Positions 25,360-34,976 of a stretch of DNA of 64,000 bases are shown one piece after another. Every line of letters begins with the position of its first letter. Within the stretch, counting starts at the first letter, position 1. The stretch is from Sva-07 sp964651825 (GTDB lineage: Bacteria; Actinomycetota; Acidimicrobiia; Acidimicrobiales; Ilumatobacteraceae): the NCBI GenBank assembly GCA_964651825.1, contig CAZYWK010000006.1, positions 13,063 through 77,062 of the forward strand, written 5' to 3'. The notes beneath the pieces were generated by a model, which was not told where the DNA came from, did not search any database, and saw nothing but the letters and a program-made list of their open reading frames with translations. The translations under genes were made by a program, and so were the position numbers.

Positions 25360-26837
25360 TGCAGCGCAAGGCCGCCGCCGTCCCGGTTGCCTCGCTCGTG
25401 ACCGCCGCGTCGCTCGTGGCGCTCGCGGCCGGTCTCGCCGCCGCCGCCCAGCGCGCCAGGTCGTCGCCACTCACCAGCCGATTCGCCCGCTCGGCCAAGA
25501 TCTGGAAGCTGTCGGCGCGCAACTCCACCCGTTACGCGGTGTCGAGGGTGCGCGGCTTCGGCAGCCCGGAGGAACGTCGCGCGGAGCTCGACGAGCAGTT
25601 CGCGATCCGCACGGCGGAAGACGTCGCCAAGGAGCTCGGCGAGATGAAGGGCGTGCTGATGAAGGCCGGTCAGCTCATCAGCTTCATCTTCGAGGCCCTG
25701 CCCGAGGAGGCCCAGGACGCGCTCGCCACGCTGCAGGCCGACGCCGCGCCGATGGCGCCGACGCTCGCCGCCAACGTCGTGAAGACCGACCTCGGCCGCG
25801 CCCCCGAGCGGGCGTTCCTGGAATGGGGCGACATGCCCGTCGCCGCGGCGTCGATCGGCCAGGTGCACCGAGCGGTCACCCACGACGGTCGCGACGTCGC
25901 GGTCAAGGTGCAGTACCCGGGCGTGCGGGAGGCGATCGAGAGCGACCTCGACGCCGCCGAGATGATGTACGCCATGTTCTCGGCGATGATGCTGAAGGGC
26001 CTCGACGCGAAAGGCCTCGTCGACGAGCTGCGGGCCCGGATGCGCGAAGAGCTCGACTACCGGCTCGAAGCGCGCAACATCGCCGAGTTCGAGGAGCGCT
26101 TCCGCGGCCACCCGTGGGTGCGCATCCCCAAGCTCGTACCCGAGCTCAGCACCGAGCACGTCCTCACCACCGAGTGGATCGACGGGATGAGCTTCGACGA
26201 GTTCCGCAGGAACGAGTCGTACGAGACCAAGCAGCGCGCCGGAGAGGTCGTGTGGCGGTTCGCCCAGAACGCGATCTTCCGTCACGGCATCTTCAACGGC
26301 GATCCGCATCCCGGCAACTACAAGTTCCACCACGACGGCAGCGTGTCGTTCCTCGACTACGGCCTCGTGAAGCGCTGGACGCCGGGTGAGTGGGACGGCC
26401 TGCGCCCGACGATGGATGCCATCATCGTCGAGCGCGACCCCGAACTGCTCGTGCAGCGGATGGAGAGCTCGGGCTTCCTGCGGTCCGGTCACGGCCTCGA
26501 CGCGAACCTCGTCTACGACTACGTGTCGAGCCCGTACACGCCGTACCTGAGCGATGAGTTCACGTTCACCCGTGACTGGATGCGCGACACGCTCGGGGTG
26601 ATCTTCGACGTGCAGGGTCCGCACGGCCCGGTGATCGAGCAGCTCAACATGCCGGCCAGCTTCGTGATCCTCGACCGCGTCGTGTGGGGCGTCAGCGCGA
26701 TCCTCGGCAAGCTCGAAGCGCACGGCCCGTGGCGGGCGATGCTGATGGAGTACACCCACGACGGCCCCCCCGCCACCGACCTCGGCGCCGCCGAAGCCGC
26801 CTGGAAGAACGGATTGGAACGTCCGATCAATCCGTAG
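25359..26837 (+). CDS. ABC1 / AarF-UbiB family atypical kinase
   Basis: A 492-residue member of the UbiB family. A hydrophobic N-terminal helix (about 8-30) suggests membrane attachment. The family motif KxGQ is at 102-105 (MKAGQLIS). The A-rich nucleotide loop reads AAASIGQVHRA, the Lys is in VAVKVQYPGV, the catalytic loop is NGDPHPGN and the metal site is FLDYG. UbiB proteins are ATPases/kinases linked to quinone or lipid handling. No quinone genes are near; ferritin-like genes follow directly and may be cotranscribed. Confidence 0.9.
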   Translation: MQRKAAAVPVASLVTAASLVALAAGLAAAAQRARSSPLTSRFARSAKIWKLSARNSTRYAVSRVRGFGSPEERRAELDEQFAIRTAEDVAKELGEMKGVLMKAGQLISFIFEALPEEAQDALATLQADAAPMAPTLAANVVKTDLGRAPERAFLEWGDMPVAAASIGQVHRAVTHDGRDVAVKVQYPGVREAIESDLDAAEMMYAMFSAMMLKGLDAKGLVDELRARMREELDYRLEARNIAEFEERFRGHPWVRIPKLVPELSTEHVLTTEWIDGMSFDEFRRNESYETKQRAGEVVWRFAQNAIFRHGIFNGDPHPGNYKFHHDGSVSFLDYGLVKRWTPGEWDGLRPTMDAIIVERDPELLVQRMESSGFLRSGHGLDANLVYDYVSSPYTPYLSDEFTFTRDWMRDTLGVIFDVQGPHGPVIEQLNMPASFVILDRVVWGVSAILGKLEAHGPWRAMLMEYTHDGPPATDLGAAEAAWKNGLERPINP

Positions 26838-26864
26838 GGGAGGTCGGCAACTACGGTCTCGCCG

Positions 26865-27524
26865 ATGACGTCCGCGACCGAAGCATCGTCCGACACTCCA
26901 GCTACTCCGTCGACGGTGCGGGCGCCGTTCGCGCCGTGGGATCGACGCGACCTGCCCGGGTCGTTCGACGTGGCCGAGACCGCACGGCGCGTCGGCCACT
27001 ACAAGTGGACCGAGATGAAGCTGTTCGAGGCGCTCGGCGGATGGATCGCCACGATCCCCGAGCTCGACGTGAAGATGCGCCTCGGCACCCACTGCTACCA
27101 CCACGCCTGGCACGCCGACCTCTGGCACAAGCGGCTGCCCGAGCTGCGCGAGATGAAGCCCGAACGGCTGACGGTGCCGGCCAACGAGGCGATGGAGCGG
27201 TTCGTCGAGGCGATGACCGAACCCGAAGCACCGGAGCTCACGATCGAGAAGCTCGTCGGCGTCTACCGCGTGCTGATCCCGCGCTTCATCGCCGCGTACA
27301 CGTACCACCGCAACAACACGAGCGAGATCACCGACGCGCCGACGATCCGCACGATCAAGTTCATCCTCCAGGACGAGTTCGACGACTGGCGCGACGGCGA
27401 GATGATGCTCCAGTCGCTGATCACCACACCCGAGCAGGTGCAGCGGGCGGCCGATCACCAGGCCAAGCTGGAGGCGATCATGGTCGAAGCGGGCGGGATC
27501 ACCGGACCGGGTAGCATCGGGTGA
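26865..27524 (+). CDS. Ferritin-like helical protein of unknown function
   Basis: A 219-residue protein. Long helices carry possible metal ligands: E in TEMKLFEALGGW, then HCYHHAWHADLWHKRL (an H-rich segment near 75-90) and DEFDDWRDGEMM near the C-terminus. This spacing fits a ferritin-like four-helix bundle, but I do not recognise a named family. It lies between the AarF kinase (27-base gap) and a clear di-iron ferritin-like gene, so a joint role is plausible. An RBS-like AGGGGAGG precedes the start. Confidence 0.6.
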   Translation: MTSATEASSDTPATPSTVRAPFAPWDRRDLPGSFDVAETARRVGHYKWTEMKLFEALGGWIATIPELDVKMRLGTHCYHHAWHADLWHKRLPELREMKPERLTVPANEAMERFVEAMTEPEAPELTIEKLVGVYRVLIPRFIAAYTYHRNNTSEITDAPTIRTIKFILQDEFDDWRDGEMMLQSLITTPEQVQRAADHQAKLEAIMVEAGGITGPGSIG

Positions 27525-27588
27525 ACATTCGAACACCGTTCCAACCAGCACAACGGCACTGCGACAGCAACGAGTACGGGGGTACGTG

Positions 27589-28473
27589 ATGCGTCAGTTC
27601 TTTCCGGTCGAAGACCTCGCCCGCGACGAGCGGTTCGTGCAGACGAACATGGCCGAACGCATGCAGGACGTGCGCACGCCGCGCATCCGTGACGCGGCCG
27701 CCAGCGGCACCCGTTCCACCGCGAAGAGCCGTGCGGCATCCGCCCGCCTCACGCCCGACCGTCCCGACGCGTCCGACGCCGCCCGCTCGCTGATGCACGG
27801 GATCATGGTCGGCGAGATCCAGGCCCTCGAAGGGGCCGGACGAACCGCCCACGATTTCGCCACCGGCGACGGCACGAACGACACGATCCCGTTCGAGCTC
27901 AAGCTCGACATGGCCCGCCAGGCGTGGGACGAAGCCCGCCACGTGGAGATCAGCGTGAAGCTGTCGGACTGGATGGGCACCGAGCTCGGCCAGTTCGCCG
28001 AGAACACCGTGCTGTTCCAGGCCGCCTGCTCGAACGACCCGGTGCTGCGCCTCGCCGGCGTCAACCGCGCCCTCGAAGGCCTGGCGATCGACGTGTTCAC
28101 GCAGATGAAGGAGTTCGGCGACATCGCCGGCGACCCGTACCTCGAGTTCTGCGAGGACTGGATGCTGGCCGACGAGGTGACCCACGTGAAGATGGGCTCC
28201 GACTGGCTCCGCAAGGTCACCGAGAAGGATCCCGAGCGGCGGGCCAAGGCGCTCGAGTTCCAGCAGGTCGTCGACAAGCTGTTCAGCTTCGGTGGTTCGC
28301 GCAGCGACAGCGACGAGAGCCCGATCGGCCTCGCCCGCCGGTTCCGTGAGCTCGCCGGGTTCACCGACGACGAGGTCGACGACATCGCGCAGATGGGCTA
28401 CGACGCACTCCAGGAGCGCAAAGCCGCCGTCCGCCTCGCCCAGGAAGCCGCCGGCGCCGTCGCCGCAGTCTGA
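27589..28473 (+). CDS. Ferritin-like di-iron protein (DUF455-like)
   Basis: A 294-residue protein. The di-iron signature of the ferritin-like fold is visible: Glu81 in GEIQALEGAG, E115-x2-H118 in DEARHVE, E163 in NRALEGLAID, and E196-x2-H199 in DEVTHVKMG. DUF455 members have this pattern; the redox reaction is not known. ATG 27589 is used rather than the adjoining GTG 27586. It is the middle of a tight row of plus-strand genes (AarF kinase, two ferritin-like proteins, an unknown). Confidence 0.78.
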   Translation: MRQFFPVEDLARDERFVQTNMAERMQDVRTPRIRDAAASGTRSTAKSRAASARLTPDRPDASDAARSLMHGIMVGEIQALEGAGRTAHDFATGDGTNDTIPFELKLDMARQAWDEARHVEISVKLSDWMGTELGQFAENTVLFQAACSNDPVLRLAGVNRALEGLAIDVFTQMKEFGDIAGDPYLEFCEDWMLADEVTHVKMGSDWLRKVTEKDPERRAKALEFQQVVDKLFSFGGSRSDSDESPIGLARRFRELAGFTDDEVDDIAQMGYDALQERKAAVRLAQEAAGAVAAV

Positions 28474-28507
28474 CCGCGCCGATGCCCGTTCACCGCCGAT
28501 CGCCCTG

Positions 28508-29065
28508 ATGGATACCCGCACCGAACGCTCGAAGGTCGACGTCGCACCCGAGGAGTTCAAGCTCGTCAAGTACGACGCCGCCGAGATCGCCGAGGTCGCC
28601 GCCGACCTCGCCGCACGCATCGGTCTCGCCAACCCGATCCGCATCGTCGTCGACGAGACCACCCCGATGGCCCGGATGGCCTCGACGATCGACGGCACGT
28701 CGTCGGACGCGCTCGTCACCATCCACGCCGAGAGCGGCGCGCTCGAGGACACCAAGAACTTCACCAACTTCAACCGCCATCACGCCGAACTCTCGCTCGG
28801 TCGGATGCTGCTGCGCTCCCACGACCGGTTGCGTCCCGACTTCGCCGAGGCGCCCGACGACGACTCGCTGTCCCTGCGGCAGGAGGCGGCCTGGAACACC
28901 TACGTCAACGGTCGGCTCGAACGGCTCGGTGTGAAGGTCAACCGCCAACGCTGGAAGTACAACCACCGCAACCGGTTCGGCTTCACCGACGACTCCGACG
29001 CCGAGTTCGAGCGCCTCTGGGCGGCCGACGATCTCAGCTGGTCCGACCTCGACCCCGGCGACTGA
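28508..29065 (+). CDS. Conserved-looking protein of unknown function
   Basis: A 185-residue soluble, acidic protein that I do not recognise. It has no signal peptide or membrane helix. Conserved-looking points are VVDETTPMARM, FNRHHAELSLGRMLLR (HH pair) and the basic patch NRQRWKYNHRNRFGF near 145-165. It starts 34 bases after the DUF455-like gene and its tail overlaps the convergent membrane-protein gene by 32 bases. Being last in the ferritin-like row, it may act with them. Confidence 0.6.
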   Translation: MDTRTERSKVDVAPEEFKLVKYDAAEIAEVAADLAARIGLANPIRIVVDETTPMARMASTIDGTSSDALVTIHAESGALEDTKNFTNFNRHHAELSLGRMLLRSHDRLRPDFAEAPDDDSLSLRQEAAWNTYVNGRLERLGVKVNRQRWKYNHRNRFGFTDDSDAEFERLWAADDLSWSDLDPGD

Positions 29066-29753
29066 CCGCGAGCGGTCCGACGGCGGGGTGCTTCCAGCCG
29101 ATGCCGGCGACCTTGCCCGACGGCGGCCAGTGGTCGTCGCGGCTGTAGGCCCACCACTCGAGCGGATTGAGGTAGTAGGCGTACGTCTCGACCACCTTGC
29201 CGACAGGCTCGCGGCGATGGCGTGCCGCCCAGGCAACCGAACCGACCGCCGCCGCAGCCACCGTCCAACCCACGTAGACGACCGGATAGAGCGGCCCGAG
29301 CCAGCGGGCCTGCCAGATGTGCACGTCCTCGTGGTCGGTCACGAGCCGTGCCCGGCGGGGCTTCGAGGTGTCGCCCGCGCCGCTCACCACGTTGCCGAGC
29401 GTGATGGCGAACCCGCGGCGAGGCTGAAAGCCGCGTTGATACACGTGTCGATTGCGACGCCGGCTCAGCTCGGCCACGAACCCGCCGCGCGTGGCCGCGC
29501 CGACGGCGTTGGCGAACAGTCCGGCCGCGGTCATCGGTGACGCCCACGTGGAGTCGAGCACGAACGCGCCGACCCCCCGGATCGATCGCCACTCGTAGAC
29601 GCTCCGCCAGCCCCCCACCGCTCCGTTCATCCCGGCGACGATCCCGATCGGCACGGCGATCCCGAACGGCCAGCCGGCCAGAGCCCCGAGTGCGGCCCCG
29701 GACGCGCCGACGGCGGCAGCCTCGATCGGGCTGCCGCCATCGGGAGCGGACAT
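29034..29753 (-). CDS. Membrane protein with Gly-rich helices, unknown function
   Basis: A 239-residue protein. The first 55 residues are Gly/Ala-rich hydrophobic helices (AVGASGAALGALAGWPFG), like a glycine zipper. A further helix lies near 155-175 (YPVVYVGWTVAAAAVG). Between them, TDHEDVHIWQARWLGPLYP holds two His and two acids that could bind metal. A second segment, ETYAYYLNPLEWWAYSRDD, is aromatic-rich. No named family is recognised. It overlaps the 3' end of the plus-strand unknown gene. Confidence 0.6.
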   Translation of the reverse strand: MSAPDGGSPIEAAAVGASGAALGALAGWPFGIAVPIGIVAGMNGAVGGWRSVYEWRSIRGVGAFVLDSTWASPMTAAGLFANAVGAATRGGFVAELSRRRNRHVYQRGFQPRRGFAITLGNVVSGAGDTSKPRRARLVTDHEDVHIWQARWLGPLYPVVYVGWTVAAAAVGSVAWAARHRREPVGKVVETYAYYLNPLEWWAYSRDDHWPPSGKVAGIGWKHPAVGPLAVSRRGRGRTS

Positions 29754-29772
29754 CGTTCGGCGTCGGTTCGGA

Positions 29773-30606
29773 TCAGTTGCGCAGGTACGAGAGCAGGCGC
29801 AGGATCTCGAGGTACAGCCACACGAGTGTGACGACGAGGCCGAGGGCAGCGACCCATTCGTACGTCTTCGGCATGCCGGCGTTGGTCGCCCGCTCGATGA
29901 AGTCGAAGTCGAGCGCCAGGTTCGCCGCGGCCAAGCCGCACACGAAGACCGAAAAGGCGATGCTCATGGCCATGTTGTCGCCGTTGAGGAACGGCAGCGA
30001 CCCACCGAACAGGCTGAAGATGAAGGAACCGAGGTACAGCACCATGATGCCCATCGTGGCGAAGATGACGGTCCGGCGGAACCTGTCGGTGACCTTGATG
30101 ATCCGGGTGCGGTAGAGCACCAGCATCACGGCGAACACCGACGCCGTGGCGAGGACCGCCTGGAGCACGATGCCGTTGTAGAACGTCTCGTAGCCCTTCG
30201 AGATCGCGCCGACGGCGAAGCCGTAGCCGATCGCGTAGACCGGTCCGAGGACCTTCGCCAGCGCCGGCTTGCGCATCGCCACGATGACCGCGATGAATCC
30301 GACGACGATGCCGACGAACCCGAGGGCCGGGAACTGATAGGTCTCGACCTGGACGCCGTTCTCCAGCGTCATGGTCGGGCCGTCGGCGGCGTTCCAGCCG
30401 AACGCGGCGGCGGCGAGGAGGATGATGAGCAGGACCGCCGATGCGCTGATCGTGCCGTTGATGGTCATGGCCTTCTGCCACGACGAGATGGGTCCATCGG
30501 TGATGGGCGTCGGCGAGACGTGCGTCCCCGCTTGTGGCGCACCCCATCCGTTCTGGTTCTGCGATGCCGCTTTGAACGACTCTTCGTTGAAAACTGGATT
30601 TGGCAT
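29773..30606 (-). CDS. Bax inhibitor-1 / YccA family membrane protein
   Basis: A 277-residue protein with a soluble N-terminus of about 45 residues (PVFNEESF start) and seven predicted membrane helices. It ends YLEILRLLSYLRN, the standard C-terminal sequence of bacterial Bax-inhibitor-1/YccA-like (DUF1112/TMBIM) proteins. Some members are pH-sensitive calcium leak channels; others act with FtsH. Its stop lies 19 bases from the start of the next minus-strand gene, so they may be cotranscribed. Confidence 0.88.
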   Translation of the reverse strand: MPNPVFNEESFKAASQNQNGWGAPQAGTHVSPTPITDGPISSWQKAMTINGTISASAVLLIILLAAAAFGWNAADGPTMTLENGVQVETYQFPALGFVGIVVGFIAVIVAMRKPALAKVLGPVYAIGYGFAVGAISKGYETFYNGIVLQAVLATASVFAVMLVLYRTRIIKVTDRFRRTVIFATMGIMVLYLGSFIFSLFGGSLPFLNGDNMAMSIAFSVFVCGLAAANLALDFDFIERATNAGMPKTYEWVAALGLVVTLVWLYLEILRLLSYLRN

Positions 30607-30692
30607 GGTCAGGAGATCCTACCCCTCGTCACACTTTCGGGTCACGCGACACTGATCTACTGTCATGGCCTTCTCACCTTCTGCGGCCCGTT

Positions 30693-31019
30693 TCAGCGCA
30701 GGTCGTGAGCGCTGGTCGCCTCCCAGAGATCGATCACCGGTGGAGCGCTGAGCAGGCCGGTGCAGGCCGTCGCCATCTCGACCATGACCGCCGAGTCGAA
30801 GTGTTCGCGCTGGCGAGCGGCCGAGTCCCACTTCTCGATCACGAGGTGGCGCGTGCGGTGGGTGACGCTCGAGATCAGATCGATGTTCCGGCAGCCGGGT
30901 TCCATCCGGGCCAGCACGACGTACTTGGCGAGCGTCGCGAGGAGTTCGTCGTCGCTGTCGGCGCCGGCGCGCGCGTCGAACTGCATGGTGACCACGACCA
31001 ATTCGACGTCATCGCTCAT
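30693..31019 (-). CDS. Antibiotic biosynthesis monooxygenase (ABM) domain protein
   Basis: A 108-residue single-domain ABM protein (dimeric ferredoxin-like fold). It shows VEMPGC-like ARMEPGCRNIDLISS and EKWDSAARQREHFDS, which shape the family pocket. Members act as cofactor-free monooxygenases or quinol/heme-degrading enzymes; the substrate cannot be told. ATG 31019 is preferred over 31043 because GGGAG lies 8-12 bases upstream. It is divergent from the sigma factor, with a 258-base gap in which I see no further gene. Confidence 0.75.
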   Translation of the reverse strand: MSDDVELVVVTMQFDARAGADSDDELLATLAKYVVLARMEPGCRNIDLISSVTHRTRHLVIEKWDSAARQREHFDSAVMVEMATACTGLLSAPPVIDLWEATSAHDLR

Positions 31020-31277
31020 CCCGATACTCCCCTCTCCGGTCATCTCGACAAGCGATATCGCGGCTCGCGCGGCGCGCGCGGGTTGGTCGAGTGAACCTCG
31101 TCGGTATCGTGACCGCTGTCATGTGACCTCCGTCGTCGGTGAATCCTTCGAGTTCCTCGAGGGCGGCGCCGGTTCGATCATGCACGACAGATTCGCACGC
31201 TGAATCAATCGCAAACGTCATCGCGCCGACGGGGCCTCCGGGTCGCTTCGGTGCCGACTCACACTAGGGAGCTGCCG

Positions 31278-32216
31278 GTGGCCAAAGATCGCGTCGATCG
31301 AGACGACGAAGACCTCGTCCGTCTCTACCTCACCGACATCGGGCAGTACACACTGCTCACGAAAGACGACGAGGTGCGGCTGGCGAAGGCGATCGAAGCA
31401 GGCAACGAGGCGCTCGCCGAGCTCGACGTCGCCGGCAAGGAGATCACCCCGACCCGCAAGCGTGAGCTGCGTCGCACCGCTCGCCAGGGCGAGGAAGCCG
31501 AGCGCCAGTTCGTGCAGTCGAACCTGCGCCTCGTGGTGTCGATCGCCAAGAAGTACCAGGCGTCCGGCCTGCCGCTGCTCGACCTGATCCAGGAGGGCAA
31601 TCTCGGGCTGATGCACGCCGTCGAGAAGTTCGACTGGCGCAAGGGCTTCAAGTTCTCCACGTACGCCACGTGGTGGATCCGTCAGGCGATCACCCGCGGC
31701 ATCGCCAACACCGGCCGCACGATCCGTCTGCCCGTCCACGCCGGCGACACGCTCGCGCGGCTGCAGAAGGCGCGTTCGCGCCTCGAGCTGAAGTACGGCC
31801 GTCCGGCCACGCTCGCCGAGCTGGCGCGCGAGGTCGAGATGCCCGAGGACAAGGTCACCGAGGCGCTGCGCTTCGCCGCCGAGCCGCTGTCGCTGTCGGA
31901 GCCGCTGCGTGAGGACGGCGATGCCGAGCTCGGCGACGTGGTCGAAGACCGCTCGGCCGAATCGCCGTTCGAGGTTGCCGCCACCGCGCTGCTGCCCGAG
32001 GAGATCGCCCGCCTGCTGGCGCCGCTCGACGAGCGCGAGCGCGAGATCCTCAAGCTCCGCTTCGGTCTCGACCGTGGCGAACCGCGCACGCTCGAAGAGG
32101 TCGGTGAGCACTTCAACCTCACGCGTGAGCGCATCCGCCAGATCGAGGCCCGCGCGATGAGCAAGCTGCGCCACCCCTCGAGCGACACCGGCGCCCGCGA
32201 CCTCCTCGCGGTCTGA
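31278..32216 (+). CDS. RNA polymerase sigma-70 factor, RpoD/SigB-like (group 1-2)
   Basis: A 312-residue sigma factor. Region 1.2 (DLVRLYLTDIGQYTLLT), region 2 (FVQSNLRLVVSIAKKYQ; KFSTYATWWIRQAITRGIAN), region 3 and region 4 (EEVGEHFNLTRERIRQIEARAM) are all complete. The N-terminal region 1.1 is missing, so it could be a short principal or a group 2 factor. GTG 31278 is chosen because AGGGAG sits 7 bases upstream. It is 12 bases before the Eis-like gene, so the two share a transcript. Confidence 0.92.
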   Translation: MAKDRVDRDDEDLVRLYLTDIGQYTLLTKDDEVRLAKAIEAGNEALAELDVAGKEITPTRKRELRRTARQGEEAERQFVQSNLRLVVSIAKKYQASGLPLLDLIQEGNLGLMHAVEKFDWRKGFKFSTYATWWIRQAITRGIANTGRTIRLPVHAGDTLARLQKARSRLELKYGRPATLAELAREVEMPEDKVTEALRFAAEPLSLSEPLREDGDAELGDVVEDRSAESPFEVAATALLPEEIARLLAPLDEREREILKLRFGLDRGEPRTLEEVGEHFNLTRERIRQIEARAMSKLRHPSSDTGARDLLAV

Positions 32217-32228
32217 CGCAAGCCGTCG

Positions 32229-33467
32229 ATGGACGACATCGACATTCGCACGGTCGAGCCACACGAACGACGCCGTGCCGCTGACGCGTTCCGCACCGCA
32301 CTGCTGTCCGGGGCCGCCAGCGACGAGATGATGGCGTCCGGTGAGGCGTCGTGGAACGATGGCGACTGGCTCGGTGCGTGGGACGGTGATCGCTGCGTCG
32401 GCAACCTCGGTGCGTTCCGGTTCGACACGACGGTGCCCGGCGGTGCCCGCCTCGCCACCGCGGGCTACTCGCGCGTCGGCATCCTGCCGACCCACACCCG
32501 GCAAGGTCTCTTGACCCAGTTGATGCAGCGCAGCCTGCGCGAAGCACGCGAGCGCGGCCAGATGCTCGCGTCGCTGCGCGCCAGCGAAGCCCCGATCTAC
32601 GGCCGCTTCGGCTTCGGCCTGGCCGGTGACTTCGTCGCGGCGCACATCGACAACACGCGCACCCGCCCGTTGCGCGGTGCTCGGGCGACCGGGTCGATGC
32701 GGCTGCTGCAGTTCGACGAGGTCCTCGAGGTCGTGCCCCCGCTGTACGACCGGGTCGCCCGTCGATGGGTGGGCACGATCCGTCGCCCCGACTGGATGTG
32801 GCAGCGCTATCTGAAGGGGGCGACCGAACCGGCGTCGGAGCCGTTCGGCAAGGGCGAATTCGTCGCCGTCCACACCGATGTCGACGGCGTCGACGACGGG
32901 TACGTGCACTACGAGACCGAGCTCAAGGAAGACTTCGCCACAGCGTTCGCCGGCACCGGCACGATCCACGATCTGTGGGGTGCGACTCCCTCGGTCGAGT
33001 TGGCACTGTGGCTGTACCTGTTCGACATCGATCTCGTGAAGTCGTGGCGGGCGTCGGAGCGTCCGGTCAACGACCCGATCCGCCGAGCCCTGTTCGACGT
33101 GCGCGCTTACGAGACGCGTCAGGTGACCGACGAGCAATGGTTCCGGCTGCTCGATGTCGACGCGGCGCTGACCGCACGGACCTATGGCCCCTGCAACGAG
33201 GGCGTCACGATCGCGGTCACCGACCCGCTGTTCGAACAGAACGACGAGCGCTGGTCGATCACGAGCGCCGGTGCCGTCACGACCACGGACCCGGCCGACG
33301 TGGTGGTCGACATCACGTCGCTGTCGACCACCTACCTCGGCAACGTGGGCTGGAATGACCTGGCGGCATCGGGGCTCCTGCCCACCGACGTGGCGTCCGA
33401 CGTGCTCGATCGCCTCGACGCCCTGTTCACGGTCCGCCCGGCCGGCTACTCCTGCAGCTTCTTCTAG
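32229..33467 (+). CDS. Eis-type GNAT acetyltransferase
   Basis: A 412-residue protein of the Eis family: two GNAT-like domains and a sterol-carrier-like third part. The acetyl-CoA loop reads VGILPTHTRQGLLTQLM near 85-100. The substrate segment LRASEAPIYGRFGFG follows, as in Mycobacterium Eis. The chain ends in YSCSFF, whose carboxylate is the general base in Eis. Such enzymes acetylate lysines or aminoglycosides at several positions. It is downstream of a sigma factor, which may control it. Confidence 0.88.
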   Translation: MDDIDIRTVEPHERRRAADAFRTALLSGAASDEMMASGEASWNDGDWLGAWDGDRCVGNLGAFRFDTTVPGGARLATAGYSRVGILPTHTRQGLLTQLMQRSLREARERGQMLASLRASEAPIYGRFGFGLAGDFVAAHIDNTRTRPLRGARATGSMRLLQFDEVLEVVPPLYDRVARRWVGTIRRPDWMWQRYLKGATEPASEPFGKGEFVAVHTDVDGVDDGYVHYETELKEDFATAFAGTGTIHDLWGATPSVELALWLYLFDIDLVKSWRASERPVNDPIRRALFDVRAYETRQVTDEQWFRLLDVDAALTARTYGPCNEGVTIAVTDPLFEQNDERWSITSAGAVTTTDPADVVVDITSLSTTYLGNVGWNDLAASGLLPTDVASDVLDRLDALFTVRPAGYSCSFF

Positions 33468-33542
33468 TTTGCGAGGCCTCACGGCGAGTCTCGACGCAAC
33501 GAGGGAGTTGCGCAACGCCGCGAGCGGGCGAACCGGACCGAC

Positions 33543-34874
33543 TCACGGGCCGGAGAAGACTCCGTCGGTGATGTTGTCGGTGCGGGAGAGGTAGGCGACC
33601 TTGGGGTCGTAGGTGTTGCCGCCTTCCTCTTCCCAGCGAGCGATCTCGGCGCGGCCGACGACGAACCAGTGGACCTCGTCGGGGCCGTCCGCGAGGCGCA
33701 GCGTGCGCTGCGAGGCGTAGAGATCGGCGAGCGGCGTCCACTGCGACACGCCGGTGGCGCCGTGGATCTGGATCGCCTGGTCGATGATCTCACACACCCG
33801 GATCGGCACCATCGCCTTCACCGCGCTCACCCACACGCGCGCCTCGGCGTTGCCGAGCTCGTCCATCGCCTTGGCCGCAGTGAGCACCATGCGCCGCATC
33901 GACTCGATCTCGATGCGGGCCTGGGCGATCATCTGCACGTTGCCGCCGAGGTTCGACAGGCGCTTGCCGAACGCCTCACGCGTGAGGCCGCGCTTGACCA
34001 TCAGTTCTATCGCCCGCTCTGCCGCACCGATCGAACGCATGCAGTGGTGGATGCGACCCGGCCCGAGCCGCACCTGGGAGATCTCGAACCCACGGCCTTC
34101 GCCGAGCAGCACGTTCTCGTACGGCACCCGCACGTCGTTGAAGCGGATGTGCATGTGCCCGTGGGGGGCATCATCCTTGCCGAACACGTGCATCGGGCCC
34201 AGGATCTCCACACCCGGCGTGTCGGTCGGCACCAGGATCTGCGACTGCCGCTGATGCGGCGCCGCATCCGGGTTGGTCTGCACCATCGTGATCATGATCT
34301 TGCAGCGCGGGTCGCCAGCACCCGAGATGTAGTACTTCTCGCCGTTGATCACCCACTCATCACCGTCACGCACCGCCCGGCACTCGACGTTCTTCGCGTC
34401 CGACGACGCCACGTCGGGCTCGGTCATCGCGTACGCCGAGCGGATCTCACCGGTCAGCAGCGGCTCGAGCCACTGCTGCTTCTGCTCCGGTGTGCCGACC
34501 CGTTCCAGCACCTCCATGTTTCCGGTGTCGGGCGCCGCGCAGTTCATCGACTCCGATGCCAGCGGGTTCTTGCCGAGCTCCATCGCGATGTACGCGTAGT
34601 CGAGGTTCTTCAGACCTTCGCCGGTCTCGGCGTCGGGCAGGAAGAAGTTCCACAGGCCCTGCGCCTTGGCCTTGTCCTTCAGCGAACCCAACAACTCCAA
34701 CTGGCCCTCGCCGTACGACCAGCGATCCGCCCGGTTCTCACCCAGCCGGAAATACTCGGCGGTGACCGGCTCGACCTCCTCTGCGATGAACTTCTTCACC
34801 GCGTCGTACAACGGGCGGGCGCCCTCGGACATCCGCAGGTCGAACATCTCCACAGTCGATTCGAGACCAGCCAT
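33543..34874 (-). CDS. Acyl-CoA dehydrogenase family protein
   Basis: A 443-residue FAD-dependent acyl-CoA dehydrogenase of the long type. FAD/substrate segments read YAMTEPDVASSDAKN and VINGEKYYISGAGDP. The C-terminal part reads IQIHGATGVSQWTPLADLYA. No Glu is seen at the usual catalytic point of the short-chain dehydrogenases, which fits the long-chain branch. Codons and GC match the neighbours. With the acyl-CoA synthetase at 35.0-36.7 kb on the same strand it probably serves fatty-acid beta-oxidation. Confidence 0.9.
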   Translation of the reverse strand: MAGLESTVEMFDLRMSEGARPLYDAVKKFIAEEVEPVTAEYFRLGENRADRWSYGEGQLELLGSLKDKAKAQGLWNFFLPDAETGEGLKNLDYAYIAMELGKNPLASESMNCAAPDTGNMEVLERVGTPEQKQQWLEPLLTGEIRSAYAMTEPDVASSDAKNVECRAVRDGDEWVINGEKYYISGAGDPRCKIMITMVQTNPDAAPHQRQSQILVPTDTPGVEILGPMHVFGKDDAPHGHMHIRFNDVRVPYENVLLGEGRGFEISQVRLGPGRIHHCMRSIGAAERAIELMVKRGLTREAFGKRLSNLGGNVQMIAQARIEIESMRRMVLTAAKAMDELGNAEARVWVSAVKAMVPIRVCEIIDQAIQIHGATGVSQWTPLADLYASQRTLRLADGPDEVHWFVVGRAEIARWEEEGGNTYDPKVAYLSRTDNITDGVFSGP

Positions 34875-34976
34875 CTACAACTCCTGTTCGTCGGGGGATC
34901 AGATCCTCTCCGCTCGAACTTAACGACCGAGCGTCGAACGGGCCGCACCGGTGAGGCGAACCGCGTGCGTTCGGGG

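Noticed and set aside
25077..27551. 824-codon minus-strand open frame
   Set aside because: Antisense to the AarF kinase and the first ferritin-like gene; its composition mirrors their codons.
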